From Chitinophagaceae bacterium (GTDB lineage: Bacteria; Bacteroidota; Bacteroidia; Chitinophagales; Chitinophagaceae), in NCBI GenBank assembly GCA_016719165.1, contig JADKAJ010000011.1, positions 1 to 64,000 on the forward strand: 64,000 bases of DNA, read 5' to 3'. Shown here one piece after another: positions 35,952 to 44,566 of this stretch (position 1 is the first letter of the stretch; each line of letters begins with the position of its first letter). Position numbers and translations under genes: made by a program. The notes below the pieces were generated by a model. That model was given only the letters and a program-made list of their open reading frames with translations. It did not search any database and was not told the origin of the DNA.

Positions 35952-35982
35952 CAAAGCCCTGTCATTAACTGACAGGGCTTTG
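35952..35982 (+). terminator. Hairpin after the Spy-like gene
   Basis: A perfect 13-bp stem (35952-35964 with 35970-35982) with a 5-nt loop, 25 bp after the stop codon. Only a short T3 run closes the stem, so it is terminator-like rather than a textbook case. Confidence 0.65.
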
Positions 35983-36037
35983 CAATTAATAACTATCTTC
36001 GCTGCTCACTACTGTTGTAAAACAGCAAACACTACAC

Positions 36038-36985
36038 ATGAACAAGAAAGCATCCAACAATTTCGGCAAATTCGCTAAAAAGAAAAGCAACGCAGCTGTC
36101 AAAGAGCAGTTCAAACAGGAAAAAAGAAAAGTAAAGAAAGAGCGGGAAGAGTATTTTGACAAGAAAAAGGCAGAAGCCCGGGGAAAAGTAACCATCCAGA
36201 GCCGGCAATCAACAGCGGGAGGACAACATTCGCCAGTATCGCACAGCAGACCGGAAACAACGGGTACAATGCCATTAAATAAGTTCATCGCACATGCTGG
36301 TGTGGCTGCAAGACGTGATGCCGCAGAAATGGTACGAAAAGGACTGGTTAAGGTAAATAATGAATTAGTTACAGAACCCGGATTTAAAGTTTCTGCCAAA
36401 GACGAAGTAAGAGTAAATGGTAAAAAAATATTCCTGGCAAAGAACCTGGTTTACATTTTACTGAACAAACCAAAAGACTACATTACCACAACCGATGACC
36501 CGCAGGGAAGAAAAACAGTACTGGATATTATAGGCAGGGCTACCCCGGAGAGAGTATATCCTGTTGGTCGCCTGGACAGAAACACATCCGGCGTTTTATT
36601 GCTGACCAACGATGGAGAACTGGCACAAAAACTTACCCACCCCAGTAATGAAGTAAAAAAAGTCTACCACGTCACATTGAATAAGCCGTTGGATAAAAAA
36701 GATTTTGAACAGATATTAAAAGGCGTGGCCCTCGAAGATGGCGCTGCCAATGTAGATGTGCTGGCGTATGCAGATGCAAAAGACAGGACACAGGTTGGTG
36801 TCGAGATCCATAGTGGCCGTAACCGTATCGTTCGACGTATTTTTGAATCGCTGGGCTACGATGTAAGGAATCTTGACCGGGTAATATTTGCCGGGCTTAC
36901 CAAGAAAAATATAGAAAGAGGCAAGTGGCGTTTTCTAAGTGAAAAAGAAGTGAGAGACCTGAAACATTTTGGAAAAGGGAAATAA
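36038..36985 (+). CDS. rluB: RsuA/RluB-family pseudouridine synthase
   Basis: A 315-residue rRNA pseudouridine synthase. Residues 1-80 form a Lys/Arg-rich, probably disordered extension. An S4 RNA-binding domain follows (PLNKFIAHAGVAARRDAAEM), then the catalytic domain with YPVGRLDRNTSGVLLLTNDG, where Asp is the nucleophile, and the C-terminal HSGRNRIVRRIFESLGYDV. RluB normally modifies U2605 of 23S rRNA. A related synthase gene follows 30 bp on. Confidence 0.9.
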   Translation: MNKKASNNFGKFAKKKSNAAVKEQFKQEKRKVKKEREEYFDKKKAEARGKVTIQSRQSTAGGQHSPVSHSRPETTGTMPLNKFIAHAGVAARRDAAEMVRKGLVKVNNELVTEPGFKVSAKDEVRVNGKKIFLAKNLVYILLNKPKDYITTTDDPQGRKTVLDIIGRATPERVYPVGRLDRNTSGVLLLTNDGELAQKLTHPSNEVKKVYHVTLNKPLDKKDFEQILKGVALEDGAANVDVLAYADAKDRTQVGVEIHSGRNRIVRRIFESLGYDVRNLDRVIFAGLTKKNIERGKWRFLSEKEVRDLKHFGKGK

Positions 36986-37015
36986 CCACTGATTGCATTG
37001 ATTTAAACGTTTGAA

Positions 37016-37738
37016 ATGAAGATCACCGATTGGATCATCTCAGAAACAGAAAATTGGGTGGCTGTCAATAAACCCTCTGGCCTATTATCCATTCCTGACA
37101 GGGAAGGAAAAGAAATTTCTTTAAAAGTATTACTCAAAGAAAAATATGGTAATATATTCACTGTTCACCGGATCGACCGGGATACCAGCGGCCTGATCGT
37201 ATTCGCAAAGAATGAAGCCGCACATAAACACCTGTGCAAACAATTTGAAGACCGGCAAACAAAAAAAATCTACACCGGCTTGGTAATTGGTTCTCCGGCT
37301 AACAAAAAAGGCAGTATTGATTCCCCAATAGCTGAACATCCTGCCCTTAACGGAACGATGATTATTCATCGCAAGGGCAAAGAATCCCTGACAGATTATG
37401 AAGTGCTGGAAGATTTTGGCATTTATTCACTACTGCAATTTCAGATTCACACAGGACGAACTCACCAGATAAGGGTGCATATGAAAGAAATCGGCCACCC
37501 CATTGTAGCTGACAATATTTATGGCGATGGAAAACCAATTCTTATTTCTGCTTTAAAAAAGAAATACAAACTTTCCAAAGATGAACTGGAGGAAAGGCCG
37601 ATCCTCGGACGCCTTGCCCTTCATGCTTTCCAGCTTGTTTTCAAAGATGTTGATGGTACAATGATAGAACTGGAAGCACCACATCATAAAGACATGAGAG
37701 CTACGTTGCAACAGCTTGCGAAACGAAAAAGTAAATAA
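37016..37738 (+). CDS. RluA-family pseudouridine synthase
   Basis: A 240-residue enzyme with the RluA catalytic motif VHRIDRDTSGLIVFAKN, whose Asp is the nucleophile, and the later FQIHTGRTHQIRVHM. There is no S4 domain, unlike RluC or RluD, and the protein is short. The substrate (rRNA or tRNA uridine) is not clear. It lies 30 bp after rluB in a likely operon and converges with metZ, with only 4 bp between them. Confidence 0.9.
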   Translation: MKITDWIISETENWVAVNKPSGLLSIPDREGKEISLKVLLKEKYGNIFTVHRIDRDTSGLIVFAKNEAAHKHLCKQFEDRQTKKIYTGLVIGSPANKKGSIDSPIAEHPALNGTMIIHRKGKESLTDYEVLEDFGIYSLLQFQIHTGRTHQIRVHMKEIGHPIVADNIYGDGKPILISALKKKYKLSKDELEERPILGRLALHAFQLVFKDVDGTMIELEAPHHKDMRATLQQLAKRKSK

Positions 37739-37742
37739 GTTA

Positions 37743-38918
37743 TCAGGATTTATCCAACGCCTGGAAAATATCAGCCAGGATATCATCCACATTCTCCAAT
37801 CCTGCGGAGATCCTTATTAACCCGGGTGTAATTCCTACAGCCTGTCTTTCCTGCTCCGTTAATTTTGAGTGAGTGGTTGAAGCCGGGTGCGAAGCTATGG
37901 TGCGGCTGTCTCCAAGGTTATTCGTCATGGAGATCATTTTTAATGCATTCAGGAATTTTCTTCCGCTTTCAATACCTCCTTTCAATTCAAATGTTACAAT
38001 GCCCCCGCCATTACTCATCTGCTTTTTAGCAATTACATACTGTGGATGTGTGTCGAGGAAAGGATATTTTACAGCACTGATCTTTGCATGCCCCTGCAAT
38101 TGCTTTGCCAGTTCAAATGCACTGGCAGCATGTCTATCCATCCGGATATATAAGGTCTCCAGGCTTTTGCTCAACACCCATGCATTAAAAGGGCTCATGG
38201 ATGGACCTGTATTCCGTACAAAAAGATAAAGCTGGCGAACCAGTTCCTTTTTGCCAACCACCACTCCCCCCAATACCCTGCCCTGCCCATCAATAAATTT
38301 GGTAGCAGAATGCAAAACAAGATCAGCACCATACTTGATTGGTTGCTGCACAGCCGGTGTGGCAAAACAATTATCAACCACCAAAAGAATATGATGTTGC
38401 CTGCAAAGAGCAGCTACAAATTCAATATCGATGATGTCCAGTCCCGGATTAGAAGGTGTTTCCACATACAGCATCCTGGTAGTGGGCTTTATTAATGCTG
38501 TAATGGTCTCCGGCTTATTCATATCAAAATAAGAATATTCAATTCCCCATTTAGGTAAATACTTTGTAAGGATAGTATGTGTAGATCCAAATACAGCAGA
38601 TGCAGAAATGATATGATCGCCTTTACTTAAAAAGGTCATAAAGGTTGCAAAAATGGCAGCCATGCCTGTTCCGGTGGCTACACCATCTTCTGCGCCTTCT
38701 AAGGCCGCAATTTTAGTAATGAACTCATCAACTGTTGGATTAGAAAATCTTGAATAAATATTTACTTCCAATGAATCATCGGTAAATGCAGCTGCCATAT
38801 CTTCAGCTGAGTCGTATGTGAAGCTACTGGTAAGAAACAACGGCGTAGAATGTTCTTTCTGCGCTGTTTTTTTAGTTTGAATGCGGATTGCTTTTGTATC
38901 GGGTCTCTGCTTTGCCAT
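37743..38918 (-). CDS. metZ: O-succinylhomoserine sulfhydrylase-like PLP enzyme
   Basis: A 391-residue Cys/Met-metabolism PLP enzyme. The PLP lysine is in DLVLHSATKFIDGQGRVLGG, with VVDNCFATPAVQQP before it and the glycine-rich YSRFSNPTVDEFI near the N-terminus. The length and LFVRNTGPSMSPFNAWVL fit the MetZ branch, which joins sulfide with O-succinyl- or O-acetylhomoserine to give homocysteine. The nearby sulfate reduction genes would supply sulfide, which supports this assignment over cystathionine lyase. Confidence 0.88.
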   Translation of the reverse strand: MAKQRPDTKAIRIQTKKTAQKEHSTPLFLTSSFTYDSAEDMAAAFTDDSLEVNIYSRFSNPTVDEFITKIAALEGAEDGVATGTGMAAIFATFMTFLSKGDHIISASAVFGSTHTILTKYLPKWGIEYSYFDMNKPETITALIKPTTRMLYVETPSNPGLDIIDIEFVAALCRQHHILLVVDNCFATPAVQQPIKYGADLVLHSATKFIDGQGRVLGGVVVGKKELVRQLYLFVRNTGPSMSPFNAWVLSKSLETLYIRMDRHAASAFELAKQLQGHAKISAVKYPFLDTHPQYVIAKKQMSNGGGIVTFELKGGIESGRKFLNALKMISMTNNLGDSRTIASHPASTTHSKLTEQERQAVGITPGLIRISAGLENVDDILADIFQALDKS

Positions 38919-38947
38919 TGCTGATGTATGAAAAATTAGTATTGAAA

Positions 38948-38955
38948 CAAAGATA
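38948..38955 (-). promoter_or_regulatory. metZ promoter, -7 box
   Basis: TATCTTTG on the minus strand matches TAnnTTTG, 29 nt before the metZ ATG. It separates metZ from the sulfate genes that lie upstream on the same strand. Confidence 0.45.
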
Positions 38956-38994
38956 CAATCAGCAGCATGAAGATGGGGAACCAGACCTGATTTG

Positions 38995-40028
38995 TCAAAC
39001 CAGGAATTTAACCAGTACCCTGATACTCCAGATAATGACCATCAGACCTACACAGATCAGCATTGTTCTAACAGGCAGCTTACCCGCCAGCTTGGCGGCT
39101 AATGGAGCTGCCACCGCACCGCCAATCATAAGACCCATTATTACCTGCCAGTGTGTAATCCCAATAAAAACAAAGAAAGACATAGCACTGGATAAGGTGA
39201 CAAAAAATTCACTCAGGCTAACACTGCCAATTACATACTGGGGACTGCGGCCTTTCGAGATCAAAGTACTTGTAACTAATGGTCCCCAGCCGCCGCCACC
39301 AAAGCTGTCAAGGAATCCACCGGCACCCGCCAGCCAACCAGCTTTTTTTACTTTTTTGTTTTTCTTATTACGCTTATAGGCCTGGTACAATATTCTAAAA
39401 CCCAAAATCATACAATACGCAGCCAGGAATGGTTTAATTAAATTCCCATATTTATCCCCCATCCACACCAGCATACCTGCACCCGCAACAGCTCCCAGCA
39501 CCCCGGGTATAACCAGCACTTTGAAAAGTTTTTTATTTACATTTCCAAATTTATAATGACTGTAACCACTGGCTGCACTACTAAATATCTCCGCGGTATG
39601 TACACTACCACTGATTGCAGCGGGAGGAACACCCATGCTCATCAGCAGACTGGTACTGGTAACCCCATAACCCATTCCTACTGCTCCATCTACCATTTGT
39701 GCCAGGAATCCGGCCAGCATGAAAAGATAAAATGATTTATCAATATTCGATTTCGCAGATTGTATAAGTGAAGCAAGTGGTGCATACCCAACATATCTTA
39801 ATATAAAAAAAGAGAGTATAGCTATGGCAAAAACAAAAAGGAAACAGTGGCAATCCATTTCCATTTTTTTTCATCACGGATAATATCCTGTTCAATTTCC
39901 GGTACAGATTCCTCTTCTTTGACCTCATCGGTATCAATAGTTATTACTTCAGCAACAGCAATTTTTGCCACCGGTGATGACTTACTTATTGACGCAACTT
40001 CTTTTATTTCATTCTCAGTATAAATCAT
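38995..40028 (-). pseudogene. TauE/SafE-family sulfite exporter, frameshifted
   Basis: The coding region begins at ATG 40028 with an acidic cytoplasmic segment of about 55 residues (VKEEESVPEIEQDI) and enters the first helix at KWKWIATVSF. The next segment, VFAIAILSFFILRY, is in another frame. One added T in the T5 runs at 39829-39839 would join them into a protein of about 344 residues. The rest shows eight membrane helices with the family repeats AGFLAQMVDGAVGMGYGVTS and AGAGGFLDSFGGGGWGPLV. The family moves sulfite or small organosulfur anions. It lies 8 bp after cysN, matching a sulfur role. Confidence 0.82.
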
Positions 40029-40036
40029 AAAGGCCT

Positions 40037-41278
40037 TTACTGTATCATTACTGCCGCTACAGTACTGTTACTGGTTTCATCAATTAAAATGGCACTGCCA
40101 TTAACATGAAGCTTCTCAAAAGAGTCGTACACCAAAGGTGAAGCAGTTTTAATAGTTGCTTTTACTACTTCATTCAGTTTCACTCCTCCTTCTACAGGTT
40201 GCTGTTGCAATGAATTCACATCAAGCTTGTATGCCACATTTTTTACGATTGCTTTCACGAGGCGGCTGTTATGCTGAAGTAGATATTTGTTTCCGGTTTG
40301 TAATGGTTTTTCATCCATCCAGCAAAGTAATACCTCTACTTCATTTTTAACCTGGGGCAGGTTATCGGTTCTTACAATCGAGTCACCCCTGCTGATATCG
40401 ATATCTTCAGCCAGGTGTATGACTGCCGGTTGCGGAGCAAAAATTTCTTTCACCTCTTTACCACCGGTTTCCAATTTTGAAATTGTCGTTTCGATCTGTT
40501 GAGGCAACACGGTTACTTTATCGCCTTTCTTATACACTCCACTGATCACTTTTCCTGCATACCCCCTGTAATCGTGCAGCTCTTCAGTTTGCGGCCGGAT
40601 AACCAATTGCACCTGGAACCTGCTTTCTGTAAGATTGACATCATTATCCAGCTGCACTTCCTCCAGGTATTCCAGCAACGGCTTGCCATCATACCAATTA
40701 AACTGTGTGGACCGGTCAACAATATTATCACCGTTCAGTGCACTGATCGGAAAGTAAGTCACCTCCTTCAGGCCTAATTGTTTCGCTACTTTGCTATATT
40801 CAATCAGTATATTATTATACACATCCTGAGAATAATTTACCAGGTCCATTTTGTTTACCGCCACTACTATATGCGGAATTTTCAACAGCGAAGCAATTAT
40901 AGAATGACGACGTGTTTGCTCTACCACTCCCAGCCTGGCATCAATCAGAATGATAATAAGGCTGGCATTAGAAGCACCCGTTATCATATTTCTTGTATAC
41001 TGCACATGACCGGGTGCATCGGCAATAATAAATTTTCGTTTAGGCGTAGTAAAGTAACGATAGGCTACATCAATTGTAATCCCCTGTTCCCTTTCTGCCC
41101 GCAGTCCATCGGTCAATAAGGCCAGGTCAACTGAACCGTCATCCCTGTTCTTTGTAGATTTTTCCAATGCTTCCAACTGGTCGATCAGAATATTTTTGCT
41201 GTCATACAGCAAACGGCCAATCAAAGTGCTTTTTCCATCATCCACACTACCCGCTGTTATAAATCGTAGTAAATCCAT
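40037..41278 (-). CDS. cysN: Sulfate adenylyltransferase subunit 1 (GTPase)
   Basis: A 413-residue EF-Tu-like GTPase that drives APS formation with CysD. G motifs: AGSVDDGKSTLIGRLLYDSK (G1), DAPGHVQYTRNM (G3) and AVNKMDLVNYS (G4). Two beta-barrel domains follow. There is no C-terminal APS kinase (CysC) domain. It starts 30 bp after cysD and ends 8 bp before the TauE-type gene. Confidence 0.96.
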   Translation of the reverse strand: MDLLRFITAGSVDDGKSTLIGRLLYDSKNILIDQLEALEKSTKNRDDGSVDLALLTDGLRAEREQGITIDVAYRYFTTPKRKFIIADAPGHVQYTRNMITGASNASLIIILIDARLGVVEQTRRHSIIASLLKIPHIVVAVNKMDLVNYSQDVYNNILIEYSKVAKQLGLKEVTYFPISALNGDNIVDRSTQFNWYDGKPLLEYLEEVQLDNDVNLTESRFQVQLVIRPQTEELHDYRGYAGKVISGVYKKGDKVTVLPQQIETTISKLETGGKEVKEIFAPQPAVIHLAEDIDISRGDSIVRTDNLPQVKNEVEVLLCWMDEKPLQTGNKYLLQHNSRLVKAIVKNVAYKLDVNSLQQQPVEGGVKLNEVVKATIKTASPLVYDSFEKLHVNGSAILIDETSNSTVAAVMIQ

Positions 41279-41308
41279 TTTCTATATTTAAATAAGTTTG
41301 AAATCTGC

Positions 41309-42217
41309 TCAGAAGTAGCCATTCTTTTTGCGATCCTCCATAGCTGCTTCCGTTACTTTATCATCAATTCTTGTTTCCCCCCGTTCACTGATCCGGGTAG
41401 AAATAATTTCATTGATCACTTCATCAAGCGTAGAGGCGGTTGATTCAACAGCAGCCGTGCATGTCATGTCGCCAACGGTACGATAACGTACTTTTTTGGT
41501 AAGGATCGTATCATCAACCGAAGGTTGTACATAATCACTCATCGCCACTAATTGACCTTCATGCGCTATCACTTCCCGGTCATGTGCAAAGTAGATGGAG
41601 GGCAAGTCAATATTCTCCCGGCGTATATAATTCCAGATATCCAGCTCGGTCCAGTTACTGATAGGGAAAACTCTTACATTCTCCCCTTTGTGAATTCTTC
41701 CATTGAATATATTCCACAGTTCGGGTCGTTGAAGTTTAGGATCCCATTGTCCAAATTCATCCCGGACAGAAAAAATTCTTTCTTTGGCTCTTGCTTTTTC
41801 TTCATCCCGCCTGGCACCGCCAATACAGCAATCAAATTTGAACTCTTCGATTGTATCAAGCAATGTATAAGTCTGTAACCAGTTACGACTCGGGAATTTT
41901 CCTTTTGGCTCCGTCAGATTCCTTTCACGGATGGTATCTTCCACTTTTCGCACCGTCAACAAAGCCCCCACTTCCTTTACCAGCCAGTCACGGAAATCCA
42001 ACGCCTCAGGAAAGTTGTGTCCCGTATCTATATGAACTAATGGAAAAGGGATTTTACCGGGTGCAAATGCTTTTTTGGCCAGGTGAACCATTGTTATGGA
42101 ATCCTTTCCCCCGCTAAAAAGTAATGCTGGTCTTTCAAACTGGGCCGCCACTTCCCGAAAAATATGAATGCTTTCAGCTTCCAGTTGTTCCAGGTAATTC
42201 AATGAATATTCGTTCAT
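41309..42217 (-). CDS. cysD: Sulfate adenylyltransferase subunit 2
   Basis: A 302-residue PP-loop ATP pyrophosphatase-family protein that forms adenylyl sulfate from ATP and sulfate. The PP-loop is LLFSGGKDSITMVHLAKKAF, followed by VHIDTGHNFPE. The conserved GGARRDEEKARAKERIFS and GDMTCTAAVES are present. It pairs with CysN, encoded next. Confidence 0.97.
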   Translation of the reverse strand: MNEYSLNYLEQLEAESIHIFREVAAQFERPALLFSGGKDSITMVHLAKKAFAPGKIPFPLVHIDTGHNFPEALDFRDWLVKEVGALLTVRKVEDTIRERNLTEPKGKFPSRNWLQTYTLLDTIEEFKFDCCIGGARRDEEKARAKERIFSVRDEFGQWDPKLQRPELWNIFNGRIHKGENVRVFPISNWTELDIWNYIRRENIDLPSIYFAHDREVIAHEGQLVAMSDYVQPSVDDTILTKKVRYRTVGDMTCTAAVESTASTLDEVINEIISTRISERGETRIDDKVTEAAMEDRKKNGYF

Positions 42218-42270
42218 AATTAAAAATTCATAATTGTCTACCCTACCAGTAGACTATGTTGACAAAAAAA

Positions 42271-42975
42271 TTACTTGCTTACAGCCACATGCAACCCGCA
42301 TTCCTTTTGTGAGCTTTCCCACCACCATCTGCCGGCCCTCGCATCTTCACCATGCCCGATAGCCCTTGTACAGGGGGCACATCCTATGCTGATAAATCCC
42401 TTATCATGCAAAGAATTGTAAGGCACATTGTTTATAGTTAGATATTCCAGTACCTCAGCATAGGTCCAGTTTATAAGCGGATTGAATTTGTATAATTGTC
42501 TGCACTCATCCCATTCAATCATCGGCATTTGGTTACGATTGGCTGATTGTTCACTCCTCAATCCGGTGACCCATACCTTAGCACCGGCTAATGCCCGGTT
42601 CAGTGGTTTAACTTTACGGATATGACAGCACTCCTTCCGGTTATCTACTGATTCATAAAAACTATTAATTCCTTTTTGCAGCACAAATGCTTCCACATCT
42701 GCTGCGTCAGGAAAATAAACTTTGACCGGTTGCTTGTACCTGGCTATAGTTTTATCAAGCAGTTCATATGTTTCATTGAATAACCGGCCTGTATCAATTG
42801 TAAAAACTGTAACCGGGATATTATTCCTAAAAATGGCATCGGTTATTACCTGGTCCTCCTGACCCAAAGAAGATGAAAAGACTACCTGGCGCGGAAAAAG
42901 ATCCTCAATAAGTTTTAGTGATTCTTGTAATGAAACCTGTTCAAGTTTGCTTATATCGCTTTTACTTAATATCAT
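42271..42975 (-). CDS. cysH: Adenylyl-sulfate (APS) reductase type CysH
   Basis: A 234-residue PAPS/APS reductase. The PP-loop is FSSSLGQEDQVITDAI. Two cysteine pairs, NRKECCHIRKVKPLN and GCAPCTRAI, bind a 4Fe-4S cluster; this pattern marks the APS-reducing branch and is absent from enteric PAPS reductases. The C-terminal KECGLH holds the catalytic cysteine. With no APS kinase in the locus, the enzyme most likely reduces APS directly to sulfite. It is upstream of cysD and cysN on the same strand. Confidence 0.92.
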   Translation of the reverse strand: MILSKSDISKLEQVSLQESLKLIEDLFPRQVVFSSSLGQEDQVITDAIFRNNIPVTVFTIDTGRLFNETYELLDKTIARYKQPVKVYFPDAADVEAFVLQKGINSFYESVDNRKECCHIRKVKPLNRALAGAKVWVTGLRSEQSANRNQMPMIEWDECRQLYKFNPLINWTYAEVLEYLTINNVPYNSLHDKGFISIGCAPCTRAIGHGEDARAGRWWWESSQKECGLHVAVSK

Positions 42976-43015
42976 CTATTTCCTACTTCTTTTATAGACT
43001 ATTTATTCAAAAAAA

Positions 43016-43651
43016 TTAACGATCAGGCTGAGGCGTATATCTCAGGTATGGTTTTATTTCTTTTACTCCTTTTGAAAATTTCTTTACGGCATCTGCTGTA
43101 GAGATAGACGGGACAACAATGACGTCCTCCCCTTCTTTCCAGTCTGCCGGCGTAACCACACTATAATTTTCTGTGAGTTGTAATGAGTCTATCACCCGTA
43201 ATATTTCATAGAAATTTCTTCCTGTAGAGGCCGGATATGTAATTATGAGTTTGACTTTTTTATCGGGTCCTATGACAAATAAGGAACGCACAGTAAATGT
43301 TTCAGAGGCTTTGGGATGGATCATGTCATATAAAAAAGCTACCACCCTGTCCGGATCTGCTATGATTGGAAAATCAAGATTACAATGCTGCGTTTCATTA
43401 ATATCCTTTACCCAGCTCTGGTGACTATCCAACGGATCAACGCTTACTGCCAGTACCTTGACATTTCTTTTTTTGAACTCTTCCTGGAGCAAAGCGGTTC
43501 TGCCTAATTCTGTGGTACATACAGGAGTGAAGTCTGCCGGGTGAGAAAACAAAATTCCCCAGCTATCGCCCAGGTATTCATGGAAATCAATATCCCCGGC
43601 CGTTGTTTTAGCTTTAAAATTTGGCGCAATATCTCCTAAATGCAATCCCAT
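43016..43651 (-). CDS. Peroxiredoxin, 1-Cys (Prx6) type
   Basis: A 211-residue thiol peroxidase. The peroxidatic cysteine is in HPADFTPVCTTELGR. The longer C-terminal arm with YPASTGRNFYEILRVIDSLQ is typical of the Prx6 group, and no resolving cysteine is visible near the end. It reduces hydrogen peroxide or organic peroxides. It lies 40 bp upstream of cysH on the same strand and may share its transcript. Confidence 0.92.
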   Translation of the reverse strand: MGLHLGDIAPNFKAKTTAGDIDFHEYLGDSWGILFSHPADFTPVCTTELGRTALLQEEFKKRNVKVLAVSVDPLDSHQSWVKDINETQHCNLDFPIIADPDRVVAFLYDMIHPKASETFTVRSLFVIGPDKKVKLIITYPASTGRNFYEILRVIDSLQLTENYSVVTPADWKEGEDVIVVPSISTADAVKKFSKGVKEIKPYLRYTPQPDR

Positions 43652-43751
43652 ATCTTAACCATTTAAAGTTGCGAAAATAACATAAAATAGATTCCCTACC
43701 AACTTGATAGACTTAAAGACCTTTAACATACACCTGTTAGCCCCGGACAAA

Positions 43752-44159
43752 TTAATGGACCAGGTCACTTAATGTCCTGTTCTCCAATATGGCCAGTGAG
43801 GCATCCCTTACTTCTATCATCATATCATGCAAACCACATTGCTTTTCATCACAGTTCTTACAACGTTCATAAAAATAAAGACTAACGCAGGGCAACATGG
43901 CAATTGGGCCGTTAACCAACCTGACAATAGTGGCCACTTTTACTTTTGCAGGATCCATCTTCAGGAAATAACCTCCTCCCTTGCCTTTCTTACTATCAAG
44001 TATATCTGCTTTTTTTAACTCCAGTAAGATATTCTCCAGGAATTTCAGCGGAATTTTCTTCTTTTTTGAAATTTCAGCGATCAATACAGGGCCTTGCTTA
44101 TACTTCTCCGTAAGATAAGCCAGGGCTTTAAACGCATATTGTGATTTCTTGGAGAGCAT
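43752..44159 (-). CDS. Rrf2-family transcriptional regulator
   Basis: A 135-residue Rrf2 protein. The N-terminal winged helix has MLSKKSQYAFKALAYL, then ISKKKKIPLKFLENILLELK and KGKGGGYFLKMDP (the wing). The C-terminal half contains four cysteines (PCVSLYFYERCKNCDEKQC), the region where IscR- and NsrR-type members bind an iron-sulfur cluster. Its place beside the sulfate reduction and peroxiredoxin genes suggests control of sulfur or redox genes, as with CymR or IscR; this is inference. Confidence 0.88.
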   Translation of the reverse strand: MLSKKSQYAFKALAYLTEKYKQGPVLIAEISKKKKIPLKFLENILLELKKADILDSKKGKGGGYFLKMDPAKVKVATIVRLVNGPIAMLPCVSLYFYERCKNCDEKQCGLHDMMIEVRDASLAILENRTLSDLVH

Positions 44160-44173
44160 GATCTGAATAACTA

Positions 44174-44566
44174 TTATTCAATAACCAGTTTGTACTGTAT
44201 AGCTGAATTTTTTCTTAGCATGGCAGCGACCCCGCAATATTTTTCAAGTGAAAGCTCAATTGCCTTTCTGACTTTCTCTTCATTATCCGCTGCCGTTTTC
44301 ATCGTGTAAGTAACCAGTATTTCTTTGAAGACCTTAGGATGCTCTTCTGTCTGTTCTGCCTCTGCCTCGATCGAAAATTTGGAAAATTCAACTTTCATTT
44401 TACCCAATATATCAACCACATCAATTCCGGAACACCCGGCCAAACCTGACAACAATAATGCTTTGGGGCCAAAACCATTTTCTTTATCACCGTCCAGTTT
44501 TATGCTATTATGTTTCAGTTTACTTTCAAATTCATGATTTTTCTTCCAGTTTGTAACCGTCTTCAT
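44174..44566 (-). CDS. OsmC-family protein
   Basis: A 130-residue protein of the OsmC/Ohr family. The conserved cysteines are at GLAGCSGIDVVDIL and LEKYCGVAAMLRK. Family members reduce organic hydroperoxides, but the spacing fits the YhfA-like branch, whose role is less clear. Its start overlaps the stop of the CDF gene by 4 bp (ATGA), so the two are coupled. Confidence 0.88.
   Translation of the reverse strand: MKTVTNWKKNHEFESKLKHNSIKLDGDKENGFGPKALLLSGLAGCSGIDVVDILGKMKVEFSKFSIEAEAEQTEEHPKVFKEILVTYTMKTAADNEEKVRKAIELSLEKYCGVAAMLRKNSAIQYKLVIE

Noticed and set aside
39822..40028. A separate 68-residue gene upstream of the TauE-type gene
   Set aside because: Its last residues run straight into the first membrane helix of the transporter in the next frame, so it is the N-terminal part of one frameshifted gene.
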